Shown here: piece by piece, positions 51,149 through 60,360 of the stretch
Layout: each line of letters begins with the position of its first letter
Position numbering within the stretch: position 1 is the first letter of the stretch
NCBI RefSeq assembly: GCF_041435435.1
Contig: NZ_CP108494.1
Span: 1,240,001 to 1,304,000, forward strand
Direction of reading: 5' to 3'
Source of the DNA: Streptomyces sp. NBC_01241
GTDB taxonomy: Bacteria; Actinomycetota; Actinomycetes; Streptomycetales; Streptomycetaceae
DNA length: 64,000 bases
Notes under the pieces: model-generated
Told to the model about the DNA's origin: nothing
Database searches by the model: none
The model's input: only the letters and a program-made list of their open reading frames with translations
Program-made: the position numbers and the translations under genes

Positions 51149-51601
51149 TCAGGCGTTCGGACGCAGCGTCCAGAGGACCGTCATCTCACCGGTCACCGCG
51201 CCGTCCGCGCGCCGGATCTCGATGGCCACGGGGAATTCGGGGCGCTTGCCCGCGTCCAGTTCGGCGACGACCTCGGCCACCGGGCGGCCGAGGGTCGCCG
51301 TGGCCGTGACGACGCCCTTGGCCAGCTTCTTGTAACCGATCTCCGCCTTCACCGCCAGCGGAACAGCGCGGGACAGCTGGTCGCCGAAGGCGGCGAGGAC
51401 GATCGCACCGCTCGCGGACTCCGCGAGCGTGAACATCGCACCGGCATGGGGTCCGCCGACATGGTTGTGGTAGTCGGCCTGGTCCGGCAGACGGACCACC
51501 GCACGCTCGGCGGTCGTCTCCAGGAACTCGAGGTTGAGGGTCCGGGCCATCGGGACCGTCGCGGCGAGCATCTCGCCCACGGTCGTCTGTTCAGCACTCA
51601 T
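51149..51601 (-). CDS. PaaI/DUF4442 hotdog-fold thioesterase
   Basis: A 150-residue hotdog protein with the motif DYHNHVGGPHAGAMFTLAES (conserved HGG-like region), followed by IVLAAFGDQLSRAVPLAVKA and a strand-rich end. It probably hydrolyses an acyl-CoA; the substrate is unknown. ATG 51601. Confidence 0.85.
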   Translation of the reverse strand: MSAEQTTVGEMLAATVPMARTLNLEFLETTAERAVVRLPDQADYHNHVGGPHAGAMFTLAESASGAIVLAAFGDQLSRAVPLAVKAEIGYKKLAKGVVTATATLGRPVAEVVAELDAGKRPEFPVAIEIRRADGAVTGEMTVLWTLRPNA

Positions 51602-51739
51602 GACCAGATGTTACTTGCGAGTAGAACTGTTTGGCCATCCCGGGATCCGCTCCGTCCCGTAACGCTGGCGCTTCCTTCACGGTCCGCTCGCGGGGGCGGG
51701 CGTAGCCGACCGGACACCGCACCTCTATCGTTACTCGCC

Positions 51740-52807
51740 ATGTGGCCAGGACAGCAGCCGCCCGGGGGCGAGCAGAACCCGCAGGACCAGAGTCAGAACC
51801 CGTATCAGCAGCCGGGGTACCAGCAGCCGAATCCCTATCAGCAGCCGGGATATCAGCAGCAAGGACAGCCCGGGCAGCAGCCGGGGTACCAGCAGCAGGG
51901 TCAGCAGCCCGGCTACCCGCAGCCGAACCCGTACCAGCAGCCGACCGTGCCGCAGTACGCGGTGCCCGGCCCGCCCGGTGGTCCGCGGCCCGACGGCGGC
52001 AAGAAGAAGACCACCGCCGTCGCGATCGTCGCGGCCACCGCCGTCGTCGTGGCTGCCGCGGTCACCGGTGTCGTCGTGATGAACAAGGACGACAACAAGG
52101 GCAAGGACGTCGCCGACGACAAGAACTCCTCGGCGCCCGCCGAGCCGTCCGGATCCGCTTCCTCGCCCGAGGCGAACCCGCGCGGCGCCGACGGGGACGC
52201 CAAGCCCCTGATCGCAGGCTGGAAGGTCGTCACCAACCCCAGGTGGGGCACGCAGTTCGACGTGCCCGGCGACTGGGAGGTCGGCGCTCCCGGCACGTTG
52301 TCGTACTTCGAGGACGACAAGAAGGGTGACGGTTCGCCCTACATCGGATTCTCCGCACCGTCCTACTACCAGAGCAAGTGGTGCGTGGACGATTCCGACA
52401 AGGACGGCACCAAGGAGGACATGAGCCTGGCCAGCGCCGGCTCCAGGGGCGCCCAGGGCGCCACCGACGCGGCCAAGAACGCCCGCAACGAGGCCGGCGA
52501 CTGGGCGTGGGCCGCCTACGCGCAGCACATGCCGAAGAGCACCATCAAGTTCACCGAGGCCAAGCAGTACACCACCAAGTCGGGTCTCACCGGCCAGGTC
52601 GTCACAGCCACCGCCCCGAATGTCACGAAGCGGAAGAAGTGCGACAGCGACGGCAAGACGATCGCCTTCACCTTCAAGAACAAGAAGGGCGATTTCGCGT
52701 CCTGGATCCTGTACGCAGCGCACAACGTCAAGGACGAACTCCCTGACACGACGATCCAGAAGATTCTGAGCACCGTGCGGCTGGTGGACGTCACCCCGTC
52801 CCCCTGA
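51740..52807 (+). CDS. Membrane-anchored protein with Pro/Gln/Tyr-rich cytoplasmic repeats
   Basis: A 355-residue protein of a kind common in Streptomyces. The first 85 residues are repeats of PGYQQ/NPYQQ. One transmembrane helix follows (VAIVAATAVVVAAAVTGVVV), then an Asp/Lys/Ser-rich linker and a C-terminal extracellular domain of about 190 residues (WGTQFDVPGDWEVGAPGTLS, SWILYAAHNVKDELPDTTIQ) with two Cys. The outer domain is not recognised; a ligand-binding or cell-surface role is likely. TATCGT at 51726-51731 before ATG 51740 suggests a leaderless message. Confidence 0.75.
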   Translation: MWPGQQPPGGEQNPQDQSQNPYQQPGYQQPNPYQQPGYQQQGQPGQQPGYQQQGQQPGYPQPNPYQQPTVPQYAVPGPPGGPRPDGGKKKTTAVAIVAATAVVVAAAVTGVVVMNKDDNKGKDVADDKNSSAPAEPSGSASSPEANPRGADGDAKPLIAGWKVVTNPRWGTQFDVPGDWEVGAPGTLSYFEDDKKGDGSPYIGFSAPSYYQSKWCVDDSDKDGTKEDMSLASAGSRGAQGATDAAKNARNEAGDWAWAAYAQHMPKSTIKFTEAKQYTTKSGLTGQVVTATAPNVTKRKKCDSDGKTIAFTFKNKKGDFASWILYAAHNVKDELPDTTIQKILSTVRLVDVTPSP

Positions 52808-52870
52808 CCCACTCCCCCGTGTCCCGGAAAGCAGTTGGCAGGGCGGGGCCGCGGCAGCGATAGTCCCTTG

Positions 52871-54169
52871 GTGACTGCCGCTCCCGCCTCCCCCGTCCGC
52901 CGCCCCGGCCGCAACTATCGTCTGCTGACCGCCGCCGCGATCATCACCGGCCTGGGTACCCATGGCGCGCTGATCGCGGCGGCGTTCGCGGTTCTGGAGG
53001 CGGGCGGTGACGGCGGCGACGTCGGGCTGGTGGCCGCCGCCAGGGCCGCACCGCTGGTGCTCTTCCTGCTGATCGGCGGGGCGGTCGCCGACCGACTGCC
53101 GCGCCACCGTGTGATGGTCGCGGCGAACACCCTCAACTGCGTCTCGCAGGCCGCCTTCGCCTGGCTGGTCCTGGCCGGTGATCCGAAGCTGTGGCAGATG
53201 ATGCTGCTCACCGCGTTGTGCGGCACCGGGCAGGCGTTCTTCAACCCGGCGGCCGAGGGCATGCTGATGTCGAGCGTCAGCCCTGAGCAGGCGAGCCGCG
53301 CCTTCGCCCTCTTCCGGATGGCCATGCAGGGCGCGACGATCGGCGGCGCGGCGCTCGGCGGCGCCATGATCGCCGCGATGGACCCGGGCTGGGTGCTGGC
53401 CATCGATGCCGCGTCCTTCGCGGTGGCAGGTGCGCTGCGCGCCTTCCTCGACGTCAGCCACATTCCGTCGCGCGCGCCGGGCGGCGGTCTGCTCGCCGAT
53501 CTGCGGGACGGCTGGCAGGAGTTCGTCGGCCGCCCCTGGCTGTGGAGCATCGTGGCGCAGTTCTCGGTGGTGGTCGCCGCGGTGGGGGCCGCCGAGTCGG
53601 TGTACGGGCCGCTGGTCGCCCGGGACGAGCTCGGTGGCGCCCGCCCCTGGGGCTTCGCGCTCGCCGCGTTCGGGGCCGGCACGTTCGGCGGGGCGTTCCT
53701 GATGACGCGCTGGAGGCCGCGGCGGATGCTGCTGGCCGGAACCCTCTGTGTCTTCCCGCTGGCGCTGCCGTCGGCGGGGCTGGCGGTGCCGTTGCCGGTG
53801 GCGGGGCTCTGCGGGGTGATGTTCGTCAGCGGGGTCGCCATCGAGGTGTTCGGGGTCTCGTGGATGACGGCCATGCATCAGGAGATCCCGGAGGAGAAGC
53901 TGTCGCGGGTCTCGGCGTACGACTGGTTCGGCTCGGTGGCGATGATGCCGGTCGCCACCGCGCTCGCCGGGCCGGTGGAGTCCCTGGTCGGGCGCGGTCC
54001 TGCCCTGTGGGGCTGCGCGGCGCTGATCGTGCTGGTCACCGGTGCCGTGCTGTTCGTGCCCGAGGTACGCAATCTGACCCGGGCCGCCGTCACCACCGAG
54101 GTGGTGACGGCCAAGGCGCGGGCATCGGACTCAGCCGATGCCGAAGGCTCCGTCGGGCGGCTCGGGTGA
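52871..54169 (+). CDS. MFS transporter
   Basis: A 432-residue twelve-helix major facilitator of the MFS_3/enterobactin-exporter-like group: GLVAAARAAPLVLFLLIGGA, VADRLPRHRVMVAANTL (signature loop), AALGGAMIAAMDPGWVLA. It probably exports a small molecule. GTG 52871 is the start, with no good ribosome-binding site. The last 39 bases overlap the convergent spermidine-synthase-like gene. Confidence 0.9.
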   Translation: MTAAPASPVRRPGRNYRLLTAAAIITGLGTHGALIAAAFAVLEAGGDGGDVGLVAAARAAPLVLFLLIGGAVADRLPRHRVMVAANTLNCVSQAAFAWLVLAGDPKLWQMMLLTALCGTGQAFFNPAAEGMLMSSVSPEQASRAFALFRMAMQGATIGGAALGGAMIAAMDPGWVLAIDAASFAVAGALRAFLDVSHIPSRAPGGGLLADLRDGWQEFVGRPWLWSIVAQFSVVVAAVGAAESVYGPLVARDELGGARPWGFALAAFGAGTFGGAFLMTRWRPRRMLLAGTLCVFPLALPSAGLAVPLPVAGLCGVMFVSGVAIEVFGVSWMTAMHQEIPEEKLSRVSAYDWFGSVAMMPVATALAGPVESLVGRGPALWGCAALIVLVTGAVLFVPEVRNLTRAAVTTEVVTAKARASDSADAEGSVGRLG

Positions 54170-54976
54170 GGCGACCGCCCCGCTGTCCTCGACCGGCCGG
54201 GCGGCTCCGGCGAACCGGTCCAGCGCGCGGCCGTACTCGACCCTGGCGGGGAAGGCGTCCGCGGCGCAGCGACGGGTCAGCGTCGCGGTGTCGACGGGGA
54301 GCGGGGACGCGACGAGGATGACGTTGCCGAAGCGCCGGCCGCGCAGCACCGCGGGTTCGGCGATCAGCGCGAGTTCCTCGAAGACGGCCGCGAAGGTGGC
54401 CAGTTGGGAGCGGAGGAACCCGAAGGGCGCGCCGTCGGCGAGGTTGGCGGCGTAGATTCCGCCGTCGCGCAGCGCCCGGCGGGCGGCCCGCGCGTACTCG
54501 ACGGTGGTGAGGTGGGCGGGCACCCGCGAGCCGCCGAAGACGTCCGCGATCAGGAGGTCGACGGAGCCGGGCGGGGTCTGTTCCAGCCGGCTGCGGGCGT
54601 CCGTGCCGTGCACGGTGATCCCGCTGCTTTCGGGAACCGGCAGGTGCTCGGCGACCAGGGCGAGGAGCCCGAGGTCGGCCTCGGCGACGTCCTGACGGGA
54701 GCCGGGCCTGGCCGCGGCGACGTAGCGGGGCAGGGTGAGCGCACCGCCGCCGAGGTGGAGTACGTCCAGTGGTGCGCCCGGTGCCGCCGCGCAGTCCACG
54801 ACGTGGGCGAGCCGTCGCGCGTACTCGAATTCGAGGTGGTCCGGCGCGTCGAGGTCGACGTACGACTGGGGCGCGCCGTCGACGGTGAGCAGCCAGGCCC
54901 GGTCCCGGTCCACGTCGGGCAGGAGTCTGGCGGTGCCGTGGTCCACGTCCCGGATGACAGGTATCGACTCGTTCAC
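54131..54976 (-). CDS. Spermidine-synthase-like protein
   Basis: A 281-residue Rossmann methyltransferase-fold protein of the polyamine-synthase family: SYVDLDAPDHLEFEYARRLA, LDVLHLGGGALTLPRYVAA (nucleotide loop), LLIADVFGGSRVPAHLTT, and LRDGGIYAANLADGAPFGFL. The residues that bind polyamines in true SpeE are not obvious, so the substrate is uncertain. ATG 54976. Confidence 0.85.
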   Translation of the reverse strand: MNESIPVIRDVDHGTARLLPDVDRDRAWLLTVDGAPQSYVDLDAPDHLEFEYARRLAHVVDCAAAPGAPLDVLHLGGGALTLPRYVAAARPGSRQDVAEADLGLLALVAEHLPVPESSGITVHGTDARSRLEQTPPGSVDLLIADVFGGSRVPAHLTTVEYARAARRALRDGGIYAANLADGAPFGFLRSQLATFAAVFEELALIAEPAVLRGRRFGNVILVASPLPVDTATLTRRCAADAFPARVEYGRALDRFAGAARPVEDSGAVASPEPPDGAFGIG

Positions 54977-54997
54977 TCCCCCATTGTGCGGGCCGGA

Positions 54998-55437
54998 TCA
55001 GCTGTTCATGACCGCGGCGACGGCTTCGGTGTGCGCCGCCGCCTGGGTGAGCCCGGCGCGGGCCGCCGCGGCCCGGCGGCCCGGCGGCCCGGGTCGAGGG
55101 GGTTGTGGCCGAATGCCTTCTTCGCCGCCGCATCCGGGGTGATGACCTCGACGCGGGCGCCCTTCGCGGCGAGTTCGGCCGCCTGTGAGCGCGGCGAGGC
55201 GATGGCTTTGTTGCCACTGGCCGTCGGTGCGACGACGATGACGCGTCCGTGGCCCGCGGCGAGATGGGCGTTGGCCGGGGAGTGCACCCCGCCGACCGCC
55301 GCGCCCGCCGAGCTGCCGATGATCAGGTCGGCGCCGGTGAGGTCCACGCCCGCCTTCGCGAGCCCGTACAGAATTCCCGTTTCCCAGGCGCTGCCGGTGA
55401 CACCGCCGGCGCCGAGCACCAGTGCTGTTTCTGTCAT
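54998..55437 (-). pseudogene. Patatin-like phospholipase with internal deletion and 3' frameshift
   Basis: ATG 55437 opens a good patatin N terminus: TETALVLGAGGVTGSAWETG and the nucleophile elbow LIIGSSAGAA. The chain then jumps directly to GGVHSPANAHLAAGHGRVIV, which belongs near the C terminus next to the catalytic Asp. About 130-150 residues are missing and the Asp of the DGG motif is lost. Near 55080 a GC-rich CGGCCCGGCGGCC duplication shifts the frame; in the original frame the end reads RAGLTQAAAHTEAVAAVMNS with the stop at 54998. Confidence 0.8.
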
Positions 55438-55509
55438 GCCGTCAGTCTTGCGCGGGGCGCCGGGCCCGCCTCCCGCGGGGTACGGGAGGCGGGCCCTTGG
55501 CGGCACGCG

Positions 55510-56679
55510 TCAGAGCAGTGCGGTGACGGTGCCCGCACCGACGGTGCGGCCGCCCTCGCGGATCGCGAAGCCGAGTCCGGTCTCCAGCGGGACGTCACGG
55601 CCCAGTTCGACGGTCAGGTCGACCGTGTCGCCGGGGCGCGCCACCGCCACCGCGCCGAGGTCGACATCGCCGACGACGTCCGCGGTGCGGATGTAGAACT
55701 GCGGCCGGTAGCCGGTGGTGACCGGCGTGGTCCGGCCGCCCTCCCGCGCCGACAGGACGTACACCTGTGCGGTAAAGCGACGGCTCGGCGTCACGCTGCC
55801 GGGCGCCGCGACCACATGGCCGCGGCGGACCCGGTCGCGCTCCACACCGCGCAGCAGCAGCGCCACGTTGTCGCCGGCCTCCGCGGACTCCATGGGCTTC
55901 CCGAAGGTCTCCAGACCGGTGACGACCGTCTCGATGTCCGGGCCCAGCACCGACACCCGGTCCCCGACCCGTACGGTGCCGCGCTCGACGGCCCCGGTGA
56001 CGACGGTGCCCCGGCCGGTGATGGTCAGGACGTTCTCCACCGACAGCAGGAACGGCGCGTCGGTGTAGCGGACCGGCATCGGCACGTACGTGTCGACGGC
56101 GTCCAGCAACGCCTCGACGGCCGCGGTCCAACGCGGGTCGCCCTCCAGGGCCTTGAGGCCCGACACACGTACGACGGGGACGGAGTCACCGCCGTAGCCG
56201 TGCGCGGAGAGCAGCTCACGGACCTCCAGCTCGACCAGGTCGGTCAGCTCGGGGTCCCCCGCGTCCGCCTTGTTGAGGGCCACGACGATGTGGTCGACGC
56301 CCACCTGCCGGGCGAGCAGGACGTGCTCGGCGGTCTGCGGCATGATCCCGTCGAGCGCGGAGACGACGAGGATCGCCCCGTCGAGCTGGGCGGCGCCGGT
56401 GACCATGTTCTTGATGTAGTCGGCGTGGCCCGGCATGTCGACATGGGCGTAGTGGCGGGTGTCGGTCTCGTACTCGACGTGCGCGATGTTGATGGTGATG
56501 CCGCGCTGCGTCTCCTCCGGTGCCCGGTCGATCCGGTCGAACGGGACGAACGTGCCGGTTCCGCGGTCGCTGAGGACCTTGGTGATGGCGGCGGTCAGGG
56601 TGGTCTTGCCGTGGTCGACGTGGCCCATGGTGCCGATGTTGAGGTGCGGCTTGGTGCGCACGTATGCCGTCTTGGGCAT
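55510..56679 (-). CDS. tuf3: Divergent elongation factor Tu (second copy, tuf3-like)
   Basis: A 389-residue translational GTPase. G1 is [17 protein letters not shown]; the effector region is [14 protein letters not shown]3 is [20 protein letters not shown] (Met replaces the usual Cys in DCPGH); G4 is ALNKADAGD instead of NKCDM; all three EF-Tu domains are present. It differs at many positions from the housekeeping Tuf1, as S. coelicolor and S. ramocissimus EF-Tu3 do; those are expressed under special conditions such as the stringent response. ATG 56679 follows AAGGAATG. The leader is highly structured. Confidence 0.92.
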   Translation of the reverse strand: MPKTAYVRTKPHLNIGTMGHVDHGKTTLTAAITKVLSDRGTGTFVPFDRIDRAPEETQRGITINIAHVEYETDTRHYAHVDMPGHADYIKNMVTGAAQLDGAILVVSALDGIMPQTAEHVLLARQVGVDHIVVALNKADAGDPELTDLVELEVRELLSAHGYGGDSVPVVRVSGLKALEGDPRWTAAVEALLDAVDTYVPMPVRYTDAPFLLSVENVLTITGRGTVVTGAVERGTVRVGDRVSVLGPDIETVVTGLETFGKPMESAEAGDNVALLLRGVERDRVRRGHVVAAPGSVTPSRRFTAQVYVLSAREGGRTTPVTTGYRPQFYIRTADVVGDVDLGAVAVARPGDTVDLTVELGRDVPLETGLGFAIREGGRTVGAGTVTALL

Positions 56680-56696
56680 GGCTCATTCCTTGGATT

Positions 56697-56779
56697 CGAA
56701 GCTGAGAGAGAAGACCCCAGGGCCCCGCCGACCCTCCCCTTACGGGGTCCGCCGGACTGTCGGGGGAGGGTCAGCTTCG
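56697..56779 (-). promoter_or_regulatory. Structured tuf3 leader with competing pairings
   Basis: In RNA order, CGAAGCUGA (56779-56771) can pair with UCAGCUUCG (56705-56697), enclosing the rest. Inside, GACCCUCCCC (56772-56763) is complementary to GGGGAGGGUC (56739-56730), and GACCCC (56749-56744), in that loop, is complementary to GGGGUC (56718-56713). The last two stems can form an H-type pseudoknot or exclude each other. The outer stem ends five bases before the AAGGAATG ribosome-binding site. Confidence 0.6.
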
Positions 56780-56926
56780 GGCGCCGCCGATGGGTGCCTC
56801 GGCAGCGGTGAACGCTGCCGCGGCGACAAGTGCCGCTGCGATGACGGGGCTCACGGCAGCCTTCGGCGCGTCCGCGACTGCGGACCGCGCTGCGAGAAAG
56901 GCGTACCGGAACATGGGTCCGATCAT
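56771..56926 (-). CDS. Possible small membrane peptide upstream of tuf3
   Basis: Low confidence. A 51-residue frame from ATG 56926 encodes MFRYAFLAARSAVADAPKAA and a hydrophobic Ala-rich helix, AVSPVIAAALVAAAAFTAA. It ends within the outer stem of the tuf3 leader, so translation of it could influence that structure. Ala-rich frames arise easily in this GC-rich DNA; nothing else supports it. The rest of 56927-57119 has no gene. Confidence 0.25.
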   Translation of the reverse strand: MIGPMFRYAFLAARSAVADAPKAAVSPVIAAALVAAAAFTAAEAPIGGARS

Positions 56927-57119
56927 GGCCGAGCGACGCGGCGGCGTCGAATGGTTTTCCGGCGGACATCGCGGGCGGGATGAGGGAGTTCGGCGTCCGT
57001 CGGAGGCTGGCCTCCGTCGGAGGCCTGGCGTCCGGCAGGGCGCCGGGAGTGTACGGGCCACCCGTCCCGTACCGTTCGCCTTGCGGCGATCACCCACGGG
57101 CGTCGGTTAGTCTCCCCGC

Positions 57120-57833
57120 ATGCTCGACCCCGTCCCCGCCGCCCGGCCCGCCACCGGTCTCGCCGCGCGCTGCACGAGGGCGCTGCTGTCGCCCTGGTCC
57201 CGGTTCTCACTGCTCGTGGTGGTGCTGCTGGCCGCCGCGGCGGCGATGCTGCTCCTCCAGCCCCAGCGACTGCTCGCCGCCGACTGGCCCGGCAGGCTGA
57301 GCGGGGGCGCGGCCGCGCTCGTGCTGTTCGCTGTCGCGTACGGCGCGTGCACCGTGGCCTTCGTACCGAGGCCCCTGCTCAATGTCGCCGCGGGCGCGCT
57401 CTTCGGTTCGCAGGCGGGTCTGGCGGCGGCGCTGGCGGGCACGGTCCTCGGCGCGGGCATCTCGTTCGGGCTGGGCAGGGTGCTCGGGCAGGACGCACTC
57501 CGTACGCTGCTGCGCGGGCGCTGGCTCAGGGCGGCGGACGGTCAGCTGAGCCGGCACGGTTTCCGCTCGATGCTGGCGCTGCGGCTGTTCCCCGGTGTCC
57601 CGTTCGCGGCGGCCAACTACTGCGCGGCGGTCTCGCGCATGGGGTATCCGCCGTTCCTGGCCGCCACCGGGCTCGGCTCGATCCCGAACACCGCCGCCTA
57701 TGTCGTCGCGGGCAGCGAGGCCTCGTCACCGACGTCGCCCGCGTTCCTGGCGGCAATGGGCTTCATCGTGCTGACGGGGCTCGGCGCGGCCGTCGTCGCC
57801 TGGCGCAAGCGCCACCGATTCTCCGCCGAGTGA
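57120..57833 (+). CDS. TVP38/TMEM64 (VTT-domain) membrane protein
   Basis: A 237-residue membrane protein with a first helix LLVVVLLAAAAAMLLL and the VTT-domain motif VPRPLLNVAAGALFGSQAGL, FGLGRVLGQD, and LRLFPGVPFAAANYCAAVSR. It belongs to a DedA-related group whose role in bacteria is unclear. TTAGTC just before ATG 57120 suggests leaderless expression. Confidence 0.9.
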   Translation: MLDPVPAARPATGLAARCTRALLSPWSRFSLLVVVLLAAAAAMLLLQPQRLLAADWPGRLSGGAAALVLFAVAYGACTVAFVPRPLLNVAAGALFGSQAGLAAALAGTVLGAGISFGLGRVLGQDALRTLLRGRWLRAADGQLSRHGFRSMLALRLFPGVPFAAANYCAAVSRMGYPPFLAATGLGSIPNTAAYVVAGSEASSPTSPAFLAAMGFIVLTGLGAAVVAWRKRHRFSAE

Positions 57834-58058
57834 GCCGTGTGGTCCGGTACGCGCCGGAACGGGCGGCAGGGGCGGCAGGGGCGACGCAGGGTATGCGTAA
57901 AACTGTTCATCTGAGGGCGATACCCTGCCCGCGACCGACCGAAGATCTCCGGGCGCGGCGCGGTGCCCTGCCCTCATTCGACCGCACATCCGTACATGGC
58001 CGACGGCACCCATGGCCGTCGGCCGATGCACGATCACCTCCGGGATGGCCAAAGCCCC

Positions 58059-58931
58059 ATGAGCTGGTTCGAATCGTTCGTCCTGGGCCTCGTTCAGGGA
58101 CTGACCGAGTTCCTGCCGATCTCCTCCAGCGCGCATCTGCGGCTGACCGCCGCGTTCGCCGGCTGGCACGACCCGGGTGCGGCGTTCACCGCCATCACCC
58201 AGATCGGCACGGAGGCTGCCGTCCTCATCTACTTCCGCAAGGACATCGTCCGGATCGTCTCGGCCTGGTTCCGCTCGCTGGTGGACCGGTCGATGCGCGG
58301 CGACCACGACGCCCGGATGGGCTGGCTGGTCATCGTCGGCTCCATCCCCATCGGCGTGCTCGGTGTGACGTTCAAGGACCAGATCGAGGGCCCTTTCCGC
58401 GATCTGCGGCTGATCGCCACCACTCTGATCGTCATGGGCATCGTCCTCGGCATCGCCGACCGCCTCGCCGCCCGCGACGATTCGGGGGGCAGACACCGGG
58501 CCGGCAAGGAGCGCAAGACGCTCAGGGAGCTCGGCATCAAGGACGGCCTGATCTTCGGTTTCTGCCAGGCCATGGCCCTGATCCCGGGTGTCTCCCGTTC
58601 CGGCGCCACCATCAGCGGTGGTCTGCTGATGGGGTACACCCGCGAGGCGGCGGCCCGCTACTCCTTCCTGCTCGCGATCCCGGCGGTGCTGGCCTCGGGT
58701 GTCTTCGAGCTGAAGGACGCGGGTGAGGGGCATGTGTCGTGGGGGCCGACGATCTTCGCGACGTTCATCGCGTTCGGCGTCGGGTACGCCGTCATCGCGT
58801 GGTTCATGAAGTTCATCACGACCAAGAGCTTCATGCCCTTCGTCATCTACCGCGTACTGCTGGGCGTACTGCTGTTCGCCCTGGTGGCGGCCGGTGTGCT
58901 GAGCCCGCACGCGGGCGAGTCGGCGGGGTAA
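58059..58931 (+). CDS. uppP: Undecaprenyl-diphosphatase (BacA-type)
   Basis: A 290-residue integral membrane phosphatase. Both signatures are clear: LVQGLTEFLPISSSAHLRLT near the N terminus and LIPGVSRSGATISGGLLMGY in the middle. It recycles undecaprenyl pyrophosphate to the monophosphate carrier for peptidoglycan synthesis and gives low bacitracin resistance. ATG 58059 puts the first helix right after the start; ATG 58026 is an alternative. Confidence 0.95.
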   Translation: MSWFESFVLGLVQGLTEFLPISSSAHLRLTAAFAGWHDPGAAFTAITQIGTEAAVLIYFRKDIVRIVSAWFRSLVDRSMRGDHDARMGWLVIVGSIPIGVLGVTFKDQIEGPFRDLRLIATTLIVMGIVLGIADRLAARDDSGGRHRAGKERKTLRELGIKDGLIFGFCQAMALIPGVSRSGATISGGLLMGYTREAAARYSFLLAIPAVLASGVFELKDAGEGHVSWGPTIFATFIAFGVGYAVIAWFMKFITTKSFMPFVIYRVLLGVLLFALVAAGVLSPHAGESAG

Positions 58932-59429
58932 GGATTCGACGGGGGACGGGAGCGGGTGGCGGCCGCACGCACGCAGTCGGCGGCGAACAGCCCGAGCAGT
59001 GCGGCGCGGAGCCGACGAGCGCCGCTCCTGTCCCACAGACGAGCACCGCTCCCGTCACACAACCCGTCACACAACAGAGTGCTTCGACCGGGCGCGGTCG
59101 ACGCCACGCGGCGATGAGGAGCGGTTGCCCGGCGCTCGCGGGCCGAGCACGGTCGTCTCCGCTGCGGACCGGTCCCATGGTCCGAAGCCTCCCCCGGTCC
59201 GCCACGGCGGGCGTCGTCACGGCGGAGGCGGTCGTCCGACGCCGCGCGGAGTACCGGCGGTGCCGTCCGGCGGACCACGACCGGCCGTAGCGTACGAGGC
59301 ATGCCCCGGCCGGACGCGAGCCGACCGGTCCGGCCAGCCGGCCTCGGGCAGAAGGGGCCGAAAGGCCCTGCCGTACAGGTCGTGCGCACACCAGCCTGGG
59401 ACTCGTACCGCCGGAATCTGGAGGAATTC
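58932..59429. other. Intergenic region with short tandem repeats, no gene seen
   Basis: No convincing gene on either strand. It contains the 24-bp repeats at 59014-59073 and should hold the promoter of the universal stress protein gene near its right end. Confidence 0.5.
59014..59073. repeat. Two and a half 24-bp tandem units
   Basis: GACGAGCGCCGCTCCTGT-CCCACA (59014-59037) and GACGAGCACCGCTCCCGT-CACACA (59038-59061) differ at three positions, followed by a 12-base half unit (ACCCGTCACACA). It lies in a region without genes. Confidence 0.75.
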
Positions 59430-60290
59430 ATGACCACCGCCGACTGTCCCGTGATCGCAGCCGTCGACGGCTCGTCGCACAGCCGCGAGGCACTCGACTG
59501 GGCCGCCCGCGAAGCCGTCCGCCAGGGGCTCGCGCTGGTGATCGTGCACGCCCGGACGCCGACCCGGCCCGCCCTCCAAGAGACGCAGCTGCGCGAGGCG
59601 GAGGAGCTGCTCACCCGGTCCGTACGGAGGGTGGACGAGATCGCTCCGGATCTGCACCCGACGACGCTCGCACCGCTGGACTTCCCCGCGGCGGCGCTCA
59701 CCGCGCTCAGCCGCGACGCGTCGCTGGTGGTCGTCGGCTCCCGCGGCCTGGGTGGTTTCCGGTCCCTGATGCTCGGCTCCAACAGCCTGGCGACCGCGTC
59801 GATGGCCAAGTGCCCCGTGGTCGTCATCCACAGCGGACCGTCGGAGGACGAGGGGAAGGCGACGGAGGCCTACCCGGACATCGTCGCCGGCGTGGCCGCC
59901 GACGAGAGCAGTGAAGCGGTGCTGGACTTCGCCTTCGCGACAGCCGCGTCCCGGCCGGGTGCGCGGCTGCGGATCGTGCACGGCTGGACGATGTTCTCCT
60001 CGATGCTGTCCGGCGGTCCCGTCTTCGACCGGGACGCGGCGGCGGGAGCTGCCGCGCGCAACCTCGCCGAACTCACCGCGGGCCGGCAGGAGAGGTACCC
60101 GCAGGTCGAGGTCGTCAGGGAACCGGTCGGCGGCTCCGCCGCACGCACTCTGGTCACGGCCTCGGCGACCGCCGCGCTGACCGTGATCGGGCGGCGCAGG
60201 GGCGGTGAGTCCCTCGGGCTCGGGCTCTCCCCCGTCGCGCAGACCACGCTCACGCACGCGCTCGGCCCGGTGGCCGTGGTGCCCTGCTGA
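59430..60290 (+). CDS. Tandem universal stress protein (two UspA domains)
   Basis: A 286-residue protein with two Usp domains. The first begins CPVIAAVDGSSHSREALDWA and has the ATP-binding motif VVGSRGLGGFRSLMLGSNSL; the second begins YPDIVAGVAADESSEAVLDF and ends in VIGRRRGGESLGLGLS, a degenerate version of the nucleotide motif. Such proteins accumulate in stationary phase or hypoxia. ATG 59430 follows a very good GGAGGAATTC; a longer upstream frame lacks similarity. Confidence 0.92.
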   Translation: MTTADCPVIAAVDGSSHSREALDWAAREAVRQGLALVIVHARTPTRPALQETQLREAEELLTRSVRRVDEIAPDLHPTTLAPLDFPAAALTALSRDASLVVVGSRGLGGFRSLMLGSNSLATASMAKCPVVVIHSGPSEDEGKATEAYPDIVAGVAADESSEAVLDFAFATAASRPGARLRIVHGWTMFSSMLSGGPVFDRDAAAGAAARNLAELTAGRQERYPQVEVVREPVGGSAARTLVTASATAALTVIGRRRGGESLGLGLSPVAQTTLTHALGPVAVVPC

Positions 60291-60360
60291 CAGCGGCGCC
60301 GACCCGCCCGTGCGTGCACGCCCCCTTGGCGTCGCACTCCCGCGGGCAGACACTGACCCG

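Noticed and set aside
55249..56811. A 520-codon plus-strand frame
   Set aside because: Antisense to tuf3; Asp/His/Gln-rich translation without motifs.
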